Origin: Paractinoplanes abujensis
GTDB lineage: Bacteria > Actinomycetota > Actinomycetes > Mycobacteriales > Micromonosporaceae
DNA: 64,000 nt
Assembly (NCBI RefSeq): GCF_014204895.1
Contig: NZ_JACHMF010000001.1
Location: 5,270,001-5,334,000 of the forward strand
Direction of reading: 5' to 3'
The position numbers and the translations under genes are program-made. The notes under the pieces were generated by a model. That model was not told the origin of the DNA and searched no databases. It worked only from the letters and a program-made list of their open reading frames with translations. The first letter of the stretch is position 1; the number at the start of each line of letters is the position of its first letter. Below are positions 40,968-50,950 of the stretch, in pieces.

Positions 40968-42071
40968 CTACCCTTGCGAGCCGGACGCGATGGCGCGCTG
41001 ACGAGGGAGACCGCGGGCGCCGGCCGGGGCCGGTGACACGGGGGCGACGCGGCGGGGGCGGCCCGGGATCAGTGCGGGGCGGCGGCCCGCCGAGACGTCC
41101 TCGACCCAGCCCACGGCCAGCACGACCAGGCCCAGCAGCACGGCCACCACGGCCAGCCGCCACGAGATGCCGACCCAGCCCCGCACGGGCAGGCCGGTCG
41201 CCTCGGCCAGGCGGACCACGGCGATGATCAGCGGGACGTGCCAGAGGTAGATCGTGAGGGCCCGGGCGTTGAGGACCGTGAGGATGCGGCGCGGGGCCAC
41301 CTGCGGCGAGATGCCCAGCACGACCAGGATGAACGCGGCCGACCAGAGGGCGTTGGCCAGCGGGATGTCGTTGAGGTCGAGCCCGCGCGGGCCGGGATGG
41401 GTGAGCGCCCACGCCGCGCCCGTCACGGCGAACACCCCCGCGATCCACCAGCGGTATCGGGCCAGGGCGGCGCCACGCCCGGTGGCGGCCGGGGCGGGCA
41501 GCGCGGTGCGGGGGCGGGCCAGCAACCCGTCGTGGTGGGCGAAGCCGAGCAGCCAGGCCGCGCCGTACAGGGCGAGGTCACGCACGATCACCGGCGGCGT
41601 GAGGCCGGCGAAGGTGATGACGGCCAGGGCCACGTACGGGAAAGCCAGGGTCGTCAGCGGGAACCGGCGGAACACCGGCAGCAGCAGCGGGGACAGCAGC
41701 ACGAACCACAGGAAATCGCGCAGGTACCACATCGCGGCGAGACCCTGGAGCCAGAAGCCCTCGGCCGGCGGGTCGACGATCGGGAACGCCCACAGCAGGA
41801 CTTCCCAGTCCCAGGCCATGCCGACGGCGAGCATCGTCGGGACCGCGATCGCGGCCAGCACCCACAGCGCCGGCAGCAGGCGGTGCAGCCGGCGCTCGAC
41901 GGCGAACGGGCCGTAGCGGTCGAGCGAGGCCGCCATCATCGAACCGGCCAGGGCGAACATCACCGACATGGCCGGGAAGACGATGGTCAGGGCCGCCCAG
42001 CCGGTCGAGTGGTAGACCACGACCCGGACGGTTGCGACTGCTCGCAGCAGATCCAGGTACCGGTTGCGCAT
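40968..42071 (-). CDS. acyltransferase 3 family membrane protein
   Basis: A 367-residue protein with about ten membrane helices. RNRYLDLLRAVATVRVVVYH begins the family domain, with the catalytic His in VVYHSTGW. Acyltransferase-3 proteins O-acetylate or acylate sugars, lipids and antibiotics at the membrane. No glycosyltransferase is near. It is followed on the same strand, in the upstream direction, by era, with a 107-bp gap (42072-42178) that holds no other gene. Confidence 0.9.
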   Translation of the reverse strand: MRNRYLDLLRAVATVRVVVYHSTGWAALTIVFPAMSVMFALAGSMMAASLDRYGPFAVERRLHRLLPALWVLAAIAVPTMLAVGMAWDWEVLLWAFPIVDPPAEGFWLQGLAAMWYLRDFLWFVLLSPLLLPVFRRFPLTTLAFPYVALAVITFAGLTPPVIVRDLALYGAAWLLGFAHHDGLLARPRTALPAPAATGRGAALARYRWWIAGVFAVTGAAWALTHPGPRGLDLNDIPLANALWSAAFILVVLGISPQVAPRRILTVLNARALTIYLWHVPLIIAVVRLAEATGLPVRGWVGISWRLAVVAVLLGLVVLAVGWVEDVSAGRRPALIPGRPRRVAPVSPAPAGARGLPRQRAIASGSQG

Positions 42072-42178
42072 AGAATTCTTTGTTACCCAGTCGGGACATA
42101 TCCCGCAAACCAGCGTGAATTATCCCATAATCGATGCATTGCCAGGTTTGAATTGTCGATCAAGCGCAATAGCGATGA

Positions 42179-43507
42179 TCAAAAACCCAGCTTACGCAGC
42201 TGACGAGGGTCACGTTGCCACTCTTTGGCCACCCGCACATGAAGATCGAGATACACGCGGGTGCCCAGCAATTGTTCGATCTCCGCGCGGGCCCGGCTGC
42301 CGACTTCTTTGAGCCGCACACCCCGCGAACCGATCACGATCGACTTCTGGCTGTCCCGCTCCACATAGAGATCGGCATAGATCTTCGTGAGGCCGCCCTC
42401 GACCATCATTTCCTCGACGAGAACCGCGATCGAGTGCGGCAGCTCGTCGCGCACCCCCTCGAGCGCCGACTCGCGGATCAGCTCGGCGATCAGCACCTGC
42501 TCCGGCTCGTCGGTCAGCACGTCGTCCGGGTACAGCTGCGGCGACTCGGGCAGATGCTTGACCAGCACGTCGACCAGCGTCTGCACCTGATGTCCGGAGA
42601 CCGCGCTCACCGGCACGATCTCGGCGAAATCGTAGAGCTCGCTGACGGCCAGCAGGTGCCGGGCCAGCGTGCCCGGGTCGACCAGGTCGACCTTGGTCAC
42701 TACCGCGATCACCGTCGCCTTGAGCTCGGCCAGCTCCGACGAGATGAACCGGTCGCCCCGCCCCACCGGCTCGTCGGCCGGGAAGCAGACACCGATCACG
42801 TCGGTCTCGCTCCACACCTCGCGCACCAGGTCGTTGAGCCGCTCGCCGAGCAGCGTGCGGGGCCGGTGCAGACCGGGCGTGTCGACCAGGACGAGCTGCG
42901 CGTTCTCGCGATGCACGATGCCCCGGATGACGTGCCGGGTGGTCTGTGGCTTGTTCGACGTGATCGCGATCTTCTGTCCGATGATCGCGTTGGTCAGCGT
43001 GCTCTTGCCGGCATTCGGCCGCCCGACGAAACACGCGAACCCGGCGCGATAGACGTCGTCCTGCGTGATCCGCCCCGCCTCACGGTGACGGTGCGTGCGC
43101 GTCGTCCCGCTTGCTTTTCCCGTACGTGGGGTGGCCGCCCCGCCGGCATCCGCCCGTTGCGGGGCCTTCGCGCGCCCCTGCTCCTGACGCGCCCGCGGCT
43201 TGCGGCCCGGCTCGCTTGCGCTCGGGGAGCCGGCCGCCCGGCCGCGCCCCTGGCCGTCACCGGCACCGCCGCGCCCACCAGCAGAGCTGCCGCGCCGGGT
43301 CTCGGACGTACCCTCGGCCCGGCGAGCCGCCCGCCGCTCCTGCCGGCGAAGCTCGTTGCGCTCCCCCGCAGTGAGCCGCCGCCCGCCCTCGCCGCGCGGT
43401 GCATCGGCAGCGCGAGAACCCCGCGACGCATCCGCAGCACGAGAACCCCGCGACGCATCCGCGGAACGAGAGCCCTCCGTGGCCCGGCCGGGACGTTCGT
43501 CAGTCAT
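42179..43507 (-). CDS. era: GTPase Era with long disordered N-terminal extension
   Basis: A 442-residue protein; a typical Era is about 300. Residues about 147-442 are the GTPase and KH domains: FVGRPNAGKSTLTNAIIGQK (G1), VLVDTPGLHRPRTLLGERLN (G3), AVVTKVDLVD (G4), then KSIVIGSRGVRLKEVGSRAR (KH). It matures the 30S ribosome. The first 145 residues are Arg/Ala/Gly-rich and include three copies of a nine-residue ADASRGSRA unit, coded by a 27-bp DNA repeat (43401-43475). The ATG at 43507 overlaps the CDA-like stop by 4 nt, which supports the long start. Confidence 0.92.
   Translation of the reverse strand: MTDERPGRATEGSRSADASRGSRAADASRGSRAADAPRGEGGRRLTAGERNELRRQERRAARRAEGTSETRRGSSAGGRGGAGDGQGRGRAAGSPSASEPGRKPRARQEQGRAKAPQRADAGGAATPRTGKASGTTRTHRHREAGRITQDDVYRAGFACFVGRPNAGKSTLTNAIIGQKIAITSNKPQTTRHVIRGIVHRENAQLVLVDTPGLHRPRTLLGERLNDLVREVWSETDVIGVCFPADEPVGRGDRFISSELAELKATVIAVVTKVDLVDPGTLARHLLAVSELYDFAEIVPVSAVSGHQVQTLVDVLVKHLPESPQLYPDDVLTDEPEQVLIAELIRESALEGVRDELPHSIAVLVEEMMVEGGLTKIYADLYVERDSQKSIVIGSRGVRLKEVGSRARAEIEQLLGTRVYLDLHVRVAKEWQRDPRQLRKLGF
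43401..43475. repeat. 27-bp in-frame tandem repeat in the era N-terminus
   Basis: Units begin GCATCSGCAG at 43401 and 43428 and, as a variant, at 43455. The 27-bp period keeps the era frame and produces an ADASRGSRA peptide repeat. Unlike the other arrays it is inside a coding region. Confidence 0.85.
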
Positions 43508-43854
43508 GCGGTGACCGTGCCGCGCAGGGTGCCCGCCGGGTCGGCCACGTGGATCGGGGACGTCGGGGCCAGGTCGCGCACGGCGGCGTGCCCCGCGTCC
43601 TCCAGCGACTCCGCCTCGGTGACAACCGCCGCCGCCTCGATCAGCGTGGCCCCGGACGACGCGGCCGAGGCCACGGCGAGCTGCAGCGCGGTGAGCGACA
43701 GGTTGGGCAGCGACACCGTGGCCGCCGCGTACGTCCGGCCGTCCTGGTCGCGGACCGCCGCGCCCTCGGCCGCCCCCACCCGGGCCCGGGCACTCCGCGC
43801 CAGCGTGACCAGCTTGGTGTCCTCGGCGCTCAAAACGGTGTCGGTCTCAGGCAT
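43504..43854 (-). CDS. cytidine-deaminase-like protein without catalytic residues
   Basis: A 116-residue protein from ATG 43854 ([20 protein letters not shown]). [20 protein letters not shown], then [20 protein letters not shown] resemble cytidine deaminase strands and helices. The sequence contains no cysteine and no His-Ala-Glu or Pro-Cys-x-x-Cys, so it cannot bind the deaminase zinc in the usual way. It lies between corC and era with 4-nt or 8-nt overlaps, as in Streptomyces. Confidence 0.82.
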   Translation of the reverse strand: MPETDTVLSAEDTKLVTLARSARARVGAAEGAAVRDQDGRTYAAATVSLPNLSLTALQLAVASAASSGATLIEAAAVVTEAESLEDAGHAAVRDLAPTSPIHVADPAGTLRGTVTA

Positions 43855-45220
43855 CGGCGTGCTGTCTTTCCTCTGTCTCGGTGTCGGTGTCGTCAGTCGT
43901 CTCGGGCGTCTCGACCGGCTCGATCCGGCGCACCAGCACCGAGTCGATCCGGTTGCGGCGCCCGGTCGTGCCCTCGGCCACCAGGTGCAGGCCGCCCACG
44001 TCGACCTGGGCGCCGGGGATGGGCACCCGGCCCAGCGTCTGCGCGAGCAGGCCGCCCACCGTCTCGACCTCGTCGGCGGGCAGCTCGACCCCGTAGATCT
44101 CGCCGAGATCCTCGATCGGGAGCCGGGCCGTGACCCGCACGGCGCCGTCCTCCAGGTGCTCGACGGGCGGGCGCTCGACGTCGTACTCGTCGGTGATCTC
44201 GCCGACGATCTCCTCGAGGATGTCCTCGATGGTGACCAGGCCGGCCGTGCCACCGTACTCGTCCACGACGATCACCACGTGGCTGCGGGCCGCCTGCATC
44301 TCGGAGAGCAGGTCGTCCACGGGCTTGGACTCGGGCACGAACGTCGCCGGGCGCATCAGGTCGGCCACCGCCTGCGCCGTCGACGCCGGGTCGCCGTTCT
44401 GCGTGCGCCGGATCACGTCCTTGAGGTAGAGCACGCCGAGCACGTCGTCGACGCTCTCGCCGATCACCGGGATGCGCGAGAAGCCGGACCGCAGGAACAG
44501 GTAGAGCGCCTGCTGCAGGGTCTTCGGGGCCTCGATCCACACCATCTCGGTGCGGGGCACCATCACCTCGCGGGCGATCGTGTCCCCCAGCGCGAACACC
44601 GAGTGGATCATCTCGCGCTCGCCGTGCTCGACGACGCCGCGCTGCTCGGCCAGGTCGACCAGTTCGCGCAGCTCGACCTGGCTGCCGAACGGCCCCTCGG
44701 GGAAGCCCTTGCCGGGCGTGACCGCGTTGCCGATCAGGATCAGCAGCGACGCCAGCGGGTTGAGCACCTTGCCGAGCCAGCGCACCAGCGGGGCGGCTGC
44801 CCGGCCCACGGCGTACGCGTGCTGGCGCCCGACCGTACGGGGGGCGACACCGACCACGACGAAGCTCACCACGGTCATCGTGCCCGCGGTGACCAGCGCC
44901 GCCGTCCAGCCGATGCCCCAGCTGTCCACGGCCACCAGCGCGATCAGCGTCGTGGCGGTCAGCTCGCACAGCAGGCGCAGCAGCAACAGCAGGTTGAGGT
45001 GTCGTACGACGTTGGAAGCGATGGCGGCCAGCGCCGAGGCGCCGCGCTCACCCTCGCGGGCCATCTCGGCCGCGCGGGCCGTGGAGACCGAGCCCAGGGC
45101 GGCGTCGGCCATCGAGGCCAGGCCGGCCAGGAAGACCAGCGCGACCGCGACGATGATCAGCTGAAGATCAGGCAGGCCGGCGGACGCCGCACCTGCCGCG
45201 AATGTATCGGCGGGGTCCAC
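43847..45220 (-). CDS. CorC/HlyC-type membrane protein with CBS domains
   Basis: A 457-residue protein with an N-terminal DUF21/CNNM membrane domain (four helices; [20 protein letters not shown] first), two CBS domains ([40 protein letters not shown]; then [20 protein letters not shown]) and a CorC_HlyC domain. It is thought to take part in divalent-cation (Mg2+/Co2+) efflux. The order ybeY-corC-CDA-era is conserved. Confidence 0.95.
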   Translation of the reverse strand: MDPADTFAAGAASAGLPDLQLIIVAVALVFLAGLASMADAALGSVSTARAAEMAREGERGASALAAIASNVVRHLNLLLLLRLLCELTATTLIALVAVDSWGIGWTAALVTAGTMTVVSFVVVGVAPRTVGRQHAYAVGRAAAPLVRWLGKVLNPLASLLILIGNAVTPGKGFPEGPFGSQVELRELVDLAEQRGVVEHGEREMIHSVFALGDTIAREVMVPRTEMVWIEAPKTLQQALYLFLRSGFSRIPVIGESVDDVLGVLYLKDVIRRTQNGDPASTAQAVADLMRPATFVPESKPVDDLLSEMQAARSHVVIVVDEYGGTAGLVTIEDILEEIVGEITDEYDVERPPVEHLEDGAVRVTARLPIEDLGEIYGVELPADEVETVGGLLAQTLGRVPIPGAQVDVGGLHLVAEGTTGRRNRIDSVLVRRIEPVETPETTDDTDTETEERQHADA

Positions 45221-45222
45221 GG

Positions 45223-45690
45223 CTAGCCGGCCCGCCCGGCCCGCCAGCTCTGGAGGAGCCTGTTCTGCAGGGCGAACATCTCGCGCTCCTCCTCGGGTTC
45301 GGCGTGGTCGTAACCGAGCAGGTGCAGCGCGCCGTGCACGGTCAGCAGGTGCAGCTCGTCGGCGGCCGAGTGGCCCGCCGCGGCGGCCTGTTTCGCGGCC
45401 ACCTCGGGGGCCAGCACGATGTCGCCCAGCAGGGCCGGCTCACCTGTGCCGGCCTCACCGGGGCCGTGGTCGACGCTGCCCTCGTCCATCGGGAACGCGA
45501 GCACGTCGGTGGGGCCGTCACCACCCATCCAGCGGTGGTTGAGCTCGGCCATGTAGTCGATGTCGACGAGCAGGATCGACAGCTCGGCGAGGGGGTTGAC
45601 CCCCATCTCGTCGAGGGCGTGCCGGGCCACCGCGAGGATCGCGTCGGTGTCGACCTCGACTCCCGACTCGTTGGCGATCTCGATGGACAT
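45223..45690 (-). CDS. ybeY: endoribonuclease YbeY
   Basis: A 155-residue zinc endonuclease for 16S rRNA 3' processing and quality control. The metal motif is [18 protein letters not shown] (HxxxHxxGxDH), with [20 protein letters not shown] upstream. The ATG at 45690 is followed by [10 protein letters not shown]. It is downstream of phoH on the minus strand, 22 bp apart. Confidence 0.97.
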   Translation of the reverse strand: MSIEIANESGVEVDTDAILAVARHALDEMGVNPLAELSILLVDIDYMAELNHRWMGGDGPTDVLAFPMDEGSVDHGPGEAGTGEPALLGDIVLAPEVAAKQAAAAGHSAADELHLLTVHGALHLLGYDHAEPEEEREMFALQNRLLQSWRAGRAG

Positions 45691-45712
45691 AGTGGTGCGT
45701 TTACCCCTTGTT

Positions 45713-46789
45713 TCAGCGCCTACGCCCGGGACGGCCGCCACTGGCGGCACGACCGGGCACGGCGTGGACGGATTGGGCGGTGGCCTGCTCCTGATCGGCG
45801 TCGTACCGCGCGTACGCGTCGACGATCTCGGCCACCAGCCGGTGACGGACGACGTCGGAGCTGGACAGCTCGGCGAAGTGCACGTCCTCGACATTCTGCA
45901 GGATCTCGCGGACGACCTTGAGACCGCTGGTCGTGCCGCCCGGCAGGTCGACCTGGGTGACGTCGCCGGTGACCACGATCTTGGCGCCGAACCCGAGCCG
46001 GGTCAGGAACATTTTCATCTGCTCGGGAGTCGTGTTCTGCGCCTCGTCGAGAATGATGAACGCGTCGTTCAGAGTCCTACCGCGCATATAAGCCAGGGGG
46101 GCGACCTCGATCGTGCCCGCGGCCATCAGGCGTGGGATCGACTCGGGGTCGAGCATGTCGTGCAGCGCGTCGTAGAGGGGCCGCAGGTAAGGGTCGATCT
46201 TCTCGTTGAGGGTGCCGGGCAGGAAACCCAGCCGCTCGCCCGCCTCGACCGCGGGGCGGGTCAGGATGATCCGGCTGACCTGCTTGGCCGTGAGCGCCTG
46301 CACGGCCTTGGCCATGGCCAGGTAGGTCTTGCCCGTGCCGGCGGGGCCGATGCCGAAGACGATCGTGTTTTCGTCGATCGAGTCGACATATCGCTTCTGA
46401 CCCAGCGTCTTGGGCCGGATCGTCTTGCCCCGGCGGGACAGGATGTTGAGGGTGAGGACCTCGGCGGGCCGCTCGGCGGTCGCGTCCTCGAGCATGGCGA
46501 CGGTGCGTCGCACCGAGTCGACGCTGAGCGTCTCACCCCGCTCGATGAGCTCGATCAGCTCGGAGAAGAGGCGTTCGGCGGTGGCGTTCTCGGCCGGGTC
46601 ACCGGTGATGGTGATCTCGTTGCCGCGAACGTGCACGTCACTGGCGAGAGTTCGCTCGATGAGCCGCAGGATCTCGTCCTTGGCACCCAGCAGGTTCACC
46701 ATGATCTTCGGGTCGGAAACCGAGATCTTGGTCTGCACCCGCGCCGCGCCGTTGGAGCCCGCGCTGGAAGGGTTCGGCGTACCGGTCAT
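45713..46789 (-). CDS. phoH: PhoH-like ATPase
   Basis: A 358-residue P-loop ATPase with [20 protein letters not shown] (Walker A) and [20 protein letters not shown] (Walker B). An N-terminal KH-like segment ([20 protein letters not shown]) precedes. It works with YbeY in RNA handling in many bacteria. It begins the phoH-ybeY-corC-CDA-era run. Confidence 0.95.
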   Translation of the reverse strand: MTGTPNPSSAGSNGAARVQTKISVSDPKIMVNLLGAKDEILRLIERTLASDVHVRGNEITITGDPAENATAERLFSELIELIERGETLSVDSVRRTVAMLEDATAERPAEVLTLNILSRRGKTIRPKTLGQKRYVDSIDENTIVFGIGPAGTGKTYLAMAKAVQALTAKQVSRIILTRPAVEAGERLGFLPGTLNEKIDPYLRPLYDALHDMLDPESIPRLMAAGTIEVAPLAYMRGRTLNDAFIILDEAQNTTPEQMKMFLTRLGFGAKIVVTGDVTQVDLPGGTTSGLKVVREILQNVEDVHFAELSSSDVVRHRLVAEIVDAYARYDADQEQATAQSVHAVPGRAASGGRPGRRR

Positions 46790-46942
46790 AGGGCGGCCCT
46801 AGGGGCCTCCGCCACCTGCTCTCGTGCTCTTCGTCGCCCGGGGTGGACGGCGTGCTGAAGTGTCGTGCCATCGTATCCGCTCGGCCGCCCCACCGCCGAT
46901 GCCATTATCGCCGGAAATGGGACGGCCTCACTCACCAGTGAT

Positions 46943-48322
46943 TCACGCGCTTCCGTCGGAGGCCGCGCCCCCGTCGAAACCCTGCTGGTCACGGGTCACG
47001 CGATAGGTGGCCCAGTGCATCCGGACCACTGCCCCCGCCTCGTCGCGGGTCAGTCGCAGCAGCTCACCGGTCTCCCGCCCGCTGACCGTACGCAGCACGT
47101 CCGGCTGCCCCGGCAACGGCTCGAAGATCGACGGCGGCGAGTCGGCCGGCAGCTCGGTCAGCCGGGCCCGCAGCGCCCCGTCGTGCCACGAGAACACGAA
47201 CGGCGTGCCTTCGCTGTACCAGTGGCCGAGGATCGACCGGTACTCCCGCGGGGCCGGGGCGGCGATCGTCCACGGCGTGATGTCCGCCGGGTCCAGCTCG
47301 ACGGCCAGTTTGAGCAGCTCGTGCACCACGTCACCGATCAGCCGGGAGGTGCCGGAAGAGCCGAGCACCGCCGCGCCGAGCCCGGCCGGCACGCCTTCCC
47401 CGCCCCGCCGCCCGTACGCGGAAGCCAGGAACCCGGGCATCGCGCCGTCGTGCCCGACGTGCGTCACCCAGCGGCTCTGCGGCTCGATGATCAGGCCCAG
47501 CCCGAACCCGGCCTGCCAGACCGCCTCGTGCGTCACCGTGGCCGGGAAGCGCATCTCGTCGACCGTCGCGGCCGCCAGCACCTTGCCACCGGGGTCGACG
47601 GTGGCCGGGTGGGCCAGGAACGCACCCCAGGTGGCCATGTCGCCTGCGGTGCTCCACAGCTGCGCGGCCGGGCCGACACCGCCCAGGTCGGTCTGCGGCT
47701 CGGGGCGGGCCGCGTCGGAGAAGTCGTCGACGACGTAGCCGACCGCGGCCTGCGGGGGCGGGTTCAGCGTGGTCGCGCCCAGCCCGAGCGGACCCAGCAC
47801 CTTCTCGGCCACTACCTCGGCCCAGCTGCCGCCGCGGAGTTTGGCCACGAGCTGCCCGAGCACGGCGAAGCCGAGGTTCGAGTAGTGGTAGCGGCGCGCG
47901 TTGGGCAGCACCCGCTCGGCCCGGTCGAGCTGGGCCAGCACCTCGGTCGGGTCGGGGGCCTGCAGCGTGTCCCAGATGTCCCCGTACGGCTCCCGCTGGA
48001 AACCGGCCGTGTGCGACAGCAGCCGCCGGATCAGGGCGTCGCCGTGGGCCGGGACCGGCAGGTGCCGGCCGATCGGATCGTCCAGGTCGAGCAGCCCCTC
48101 GTCGCGGCACTGCAGCACGAGCACCGCGGTGAAGGTCTTGGTGATCGAGCCGATCCGGAACCGGGTGTCGGCGTTCAGCGGATGATCGGGATTGCCGGAG
48201 TCACCGACGGTGAACACCCACGGCTCGCGGTCGGCCCGGTGCAGCGCGACCGAGACGGCGGGAATGCGGCCGTCGGCCTGGGCCTTGCGGACAACCCGCT
48301 CGTAGCGGGCGGAGGCGGTCAC
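46943..48322 (-). CDS. serine hydrolase, class-C beta-lactamase/esterase fold
   Basis: A 459-residue protein. The catalytic serine motif is RFRIGSITKTFTAVLVLQCR (SxxK: SITK), with the YxN motif in RRYHYSNLGFAVLGQLVAK, and HVGHDGAMPGFL as the third (HxG) element. There is no signal peptide, so it acts in the cytoplasm as a likely esterase or peptidase rather than a beta-lactamase. It diverges from the GH3 gene with an 84-bp gap. Confidence 0.88.
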   Translation of the reverse strand: MTASARYERVVRKAQADGRIPAVSVALHRADREPWVFTVGDSGNPDHPLNADTRFRIGSITKTFTAVLVLQCRDEGLLDLDDPIGRHLPVPAHGDALIRRLLSHTAGFQREPYGDIWDTLQAPDPTEVLAQLDRAERVLPNARRYHYSNLGFAVLGQLVAKLRGGSWAEVVAEKVLGPLGLGATTLNPPPQAAVGYVVDDFSDAARPEPQTDLGGVGPAAQLWSTAGDMATWGAFLAHPATVDPGGKVLAAATVDEMRFPATVTHEAVWQAGFGLGLIIEPQSRWVTHVGHDGAMPGFLASAYGRRGGEGVPAGLGAAVLGSSGTSRLIGDVVHELLKLAVELDPADITPWTIAAPAPREYRSILGHWYSEGTPFVFSWHDGALRARLTELPADSPPSIFEPLPGQPDVLRTVSGRETGELLRLTRDEAGAVVRMHWATYRVTRDQQGFDGGAASDGSA

Positions 48323-48393
48323 CGGTCGGCCGGGGTCAGGCAGTGGTTCTCCATCCTGGCGATCTTAAGGTGGGCACCGACAGGGATTGAGGA

Positions 48394-48407
48394 TGGGAGC
48401 GCTTCCA
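48394..48407. promoter_or_regulatory. CebR-type LacI operator at the GH3 start
   Basis: TGGGAGCGCTTCCA differs at one position from the known actinomycete CebR operator TGGGAGCGCTCCCA. It lies exactly over the ribosome-binding site GGGAGCG and the first base of ATG 48407, so bound repressor would block initiation or transcription, with release by cellobiose-type sugars. Confidence 0.8.
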
Positions 48408-50779
48408 TGGCGGATGTCGAGCACCTGCTCGCGCAGTTGAGCCTTGACGAGAAGGTGTCGCTGCTCGCCGGCCAGGACTTCTGGTCGCTGCCGGCGATCG
48501 AGCGGATCGGATTGCGCTCGCTGGTGATGTCGGACGGGCCGATCGGCGTACGGGGAGTCGGCTGGGCGCCCGACGACCCGTCGATCGCGCTGCCCAGCCC
48601 GACCGCGCTCGCCGCGGCCTGGGACGTCGAACTGGCTGAGCGGGCCGGACGGCTGCTGGGACAGGAGTCGCGCCGCAAAGGCGTGCACCTGCTGCTCGGG
48701 CCCACGGTGAACCTGCAGCGCACCCCGCTGGGCGGCCGCCACTTCGAGTGCTACTCGGAGGACCCGCTGCTCAGCGGCGAGATCGCGGTGGGTTTCGTGC
48801 GTGGGGTGCAGCAGCACGGCGTCGGCACGACAGTCAAGCATCTGGTCGGCAACGACTTCGAGACCGACCGCATGGAGGTCGACGTCCGGATCGGCGACCG
48901 CGCGCTGCGGGAGATCTATCTGGCGCCGTTCGAGCGGGTCGTGGAGTCGGGTGGCTGGGGCGTGATGAGCGCCTACAACGGGGTGAACGGGCAGTCGATG
49001 GCCCAGAACGGCGTGATCCAGGACGAGATCCTCAAACGCGAGTGGGGCTTCGACGGCGTGGTGGTGTCGGACTGGCGGGCCGCGCGCTCGACGACCGGCT
49101 CCGCGCTGGGCGGCCTGGACATCGCCATGCCGGCGCTGGAGAGCCCGTGGGGGGAGAAGCTTGTTTCCGCCGTACGGGCCGGGGAAGTGCCCGAGGAAGT
49201 GATCGACGACAAGGTGCGCCGGGTGCTGCGGCTGGCCCAGCGAGTCGGGGTGCTCGACGGCGGCCCGGCCGTCACCCCGCCCGGCGACCTGGACGGCGAC
49301 GCGATCGCCCGGGAGGTCGCGGCCCGGTCGTTCGTGCTGGTGCGCAACGAGAACTACACGCTTCCGCTGGAGCCGGCCGCGCTGACCAAGGTGGCCGTGA
49401 TCGGCGCGCTGGCCACCGACGCCCGCGTGCTCGGCGGCGGCAGCGCCCAGGTCTCCCCGCCGCACGTGATCTCCCCGCTGACCGGCCTGGAGCTGGCGCT
49501 GTCCGGAGTAGACGTCGCCTACGCGGTCGGCGCCGACCCGCGCCCGTTCCTGCCCGCCGCGCACGGACCCGGCTGGTCGGCCGTCACGGCCACCGTGGGC
49601 AGCCACGCGTTCGAAGTGGAGCCGGCCGCCGTGCGCTGGATCGGCTCACTGCCCGGCGGTCTCGACCCGGCCGACGTGGAGGAGATCCGGCTCGAGACCA
49701 CGTTCACGCCCCTCGAAGGCGGCGAGCACACGTTCGCGGTCTCCGGCTTCGGCACGTTCGAGCTGCGGGTGGGCGACGAATTGCTGTACGAGGGGACGCT
49801 GCACCCGCCGGGCGCCACCCGCGCCGACCTGCTGCTGTCCCCGCGCGAACAGCGCGCCACGGCGACACTGGAAGCAGGCGTGGCGGTGCCGGTCGTGCTG
49901 CGGCAGACCATCGCGCGCGGCATGGCCCACACCGTGTCGAGCACGCTGGGTCACCGCCCGCCCGGCCCCGACGCCGACGGCCTGATCGCCGAGGCGGTCG
50001 AACTGGCCGCGGGCTCCGACGTGGCCGTGATCGTCGTGGGCACCACCGAGCAGGTCGAGTCCGAAGGCTTCGACCGTACGTCGCTGGCCCTGCCCGGCCG
50101 CCAGGACGAGCTGGTGTCCCGGGTGGCCGCGGCCAACCCCCGTACGGTCGTGGTCGTCAACGCCGGATCGCCGGTGCTCATGCCGTGGGCCGACGAGGTC
50201 GCCGCGACGGTGCTGACCTGGTTCCCCGGCCAGGAAGCGGGGGCCGCCCTGGCCGACGTGCTGCTCGGGGTGACCGAACCCGGCGGCCGGCTGCCCACCA
50301 CGTGGCCCCGCCGCGAGGAGGACTGCCCCGTGCTGGCGATCGAGCCGCGCGACGGCGTGGTGACGTACGAGGAAGGGGTCTTCGTCGGTTACCGCGGGTG
50401 GCTGCGCTCCGGGGTCGCGCCGCTCTACGCGTTCGGGCACGGCCACGGCTACACGACGTGGCAGTACGACGAGCTCACGGTCAACGAGACCGAGGCCGTG
50501 GTGACGCTGACCAACACCGGCGCGCGGGCCGGGCGCGAGGTCGTGCAGATCTACGTCGGACCGTCACCGGTGGACCCGTCCCGGCCGGAACGCTGGCTGG
50601 CCGGCTTCGCGAACGTCGAGGCGCTCCCGGAGGAGACGGTCACCGTGCGGATCCCGTTGCCGGCCCGCACGTTCGAGGTGTGGGAGGACGGCGGCTGGGT
50701 GCGCCGCACGGGCGACTATCGGGTGGTCGCGGCCCACGCCCTGGACGAGCCCCGTTTGACGGCCACACTGACTGTATAG
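48407..50779 (+). CDS. GH3 family beta-glucosidase with PA14 domain
   Basis: A 790-residue glycoside hydrolase. The N-terminal GH3 domain has QESRRKGVHLLLGPTVNLQR, HFECYSEDPLLSG, VGTTVKHLVGNDFETDR and the nucleophile Asp in GVVVSDWRA. A GH3 C-terminal domain follows, with an inserted PA14-like module (IRLETTFTPLEGGEHTFAVS, FGTFELRVGDELLYEG) and a final fibronectin-III-like domain (TLTNTGARAGREVVQIYVGP). There is no signal peptide, so it cleaves imported beta-linked sugars in the cytoplasm. The CebR-type operator suggests cello-oligosaccharide control. Confidence 0.95.
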   Translation: MADVEHLLAQLSLDEKVSLLAGQDFWSLPAIERIGLRSLVMSDGPIGVRGVGWAPDDPSIALPSPTALAAAWDVELAERAGRLLGQESRRKGVHLLLGPTVNLQRTPLGGRHFECYSEDPLLSGEIAVGFVRGVQQHGVGTTVKHLVGNDFETDRMEVDVRIGDRALREIYLAPFERVVESGGWGVMSAYNGVNGQSMAQNGVIQDEILKREWGFDGVVVSDWRAARSTTGSALGGLDIAMPALESPWGEKLVSAVRAGEVPEEVIDDKVRRVLRLAQRVGVLDGGPAVTPPGDLDGDAIAREVAARSFVLVRNENYTLPLEPAALTKVAVIGALATDARVLGGGSAQVSPPHVISPLTGLELALSGVDVAYAVGADPRPFLPAAHGPGWSAVTATVGSHAFEVEPAAVRWIGSLPGGLDPADVEEIRLETTFTPLEGGEHTFAVSGFGTFELRVGDELLYEGTLHPPGATRADLLLSPREQRATATLEAGVAVPVVLRQTIARGMAHTVSSTLGHRPPGPDADGLIAEAVELAAGSDVAVIVVGTTEQVESEGFDRTSLALPGRQDELVSRVAAANPRTVVVVNAGSPVLMPWADEVAATVLTWFPGQEAGAALADVLLGVTEPGGRLPTTWPRREEDCPVLAIEPRDGVVTYEEGVFVGYRGWLRSGVAPLYAFGHGHGYTTWQYDELTVNETEAVVTLTNTGARAGREVVQIYVGPSPVDPSRPERWLAGFANVEALPEETVTVRIPLPARTFEVWEDGGWVRRTGDYRVVAAHALDEPRLTATLTV

Positions 50780-50826
50780 AGATCGGACGATATCCACAGT
50801 CCGCGTTCGTCCACAGCCCGGCGGCT

Positions 50827-50874
50827 CCCGCCCACCCAAGATCGCGCAATCCGGCGACAATGGCGGTGGGCGGG
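50827..50874 (+). terminator. possible hairpin terminator after the GH3 gene
   Basis: CCCGCCCACC (50827-50836) and GGTGGGCGGG (50865-50874) form a 10-bp inverted repeat with a 28-nt loop, 48 bp after the GH3 stop. There is no T-run and the loop is long, so support is weak. Confidence 0.3.
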
Positions 50875-50950
50875 GGTCCCCCGGTAGGGCGGGCCCCCTC
50901 GATCGTGTTGATCTAGAAGCGGCGGGTGTCGTGATTCGCTGATGGTGGGG

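Noticed and set aside
42215..45226. Long 1003-codon plus-strand reading frame
   Set aside because: It is the antisense shadow of era, the CDA-like gene and corC; high GC keeps the opposite frame open.
46865..48406. Upstream extension of the GH3 gene frame
   Set aside because: The extension mirrors the serine hydrolase on the other strand; ATG 48407 has the ribosome-binding site and begins the GH3 domain.
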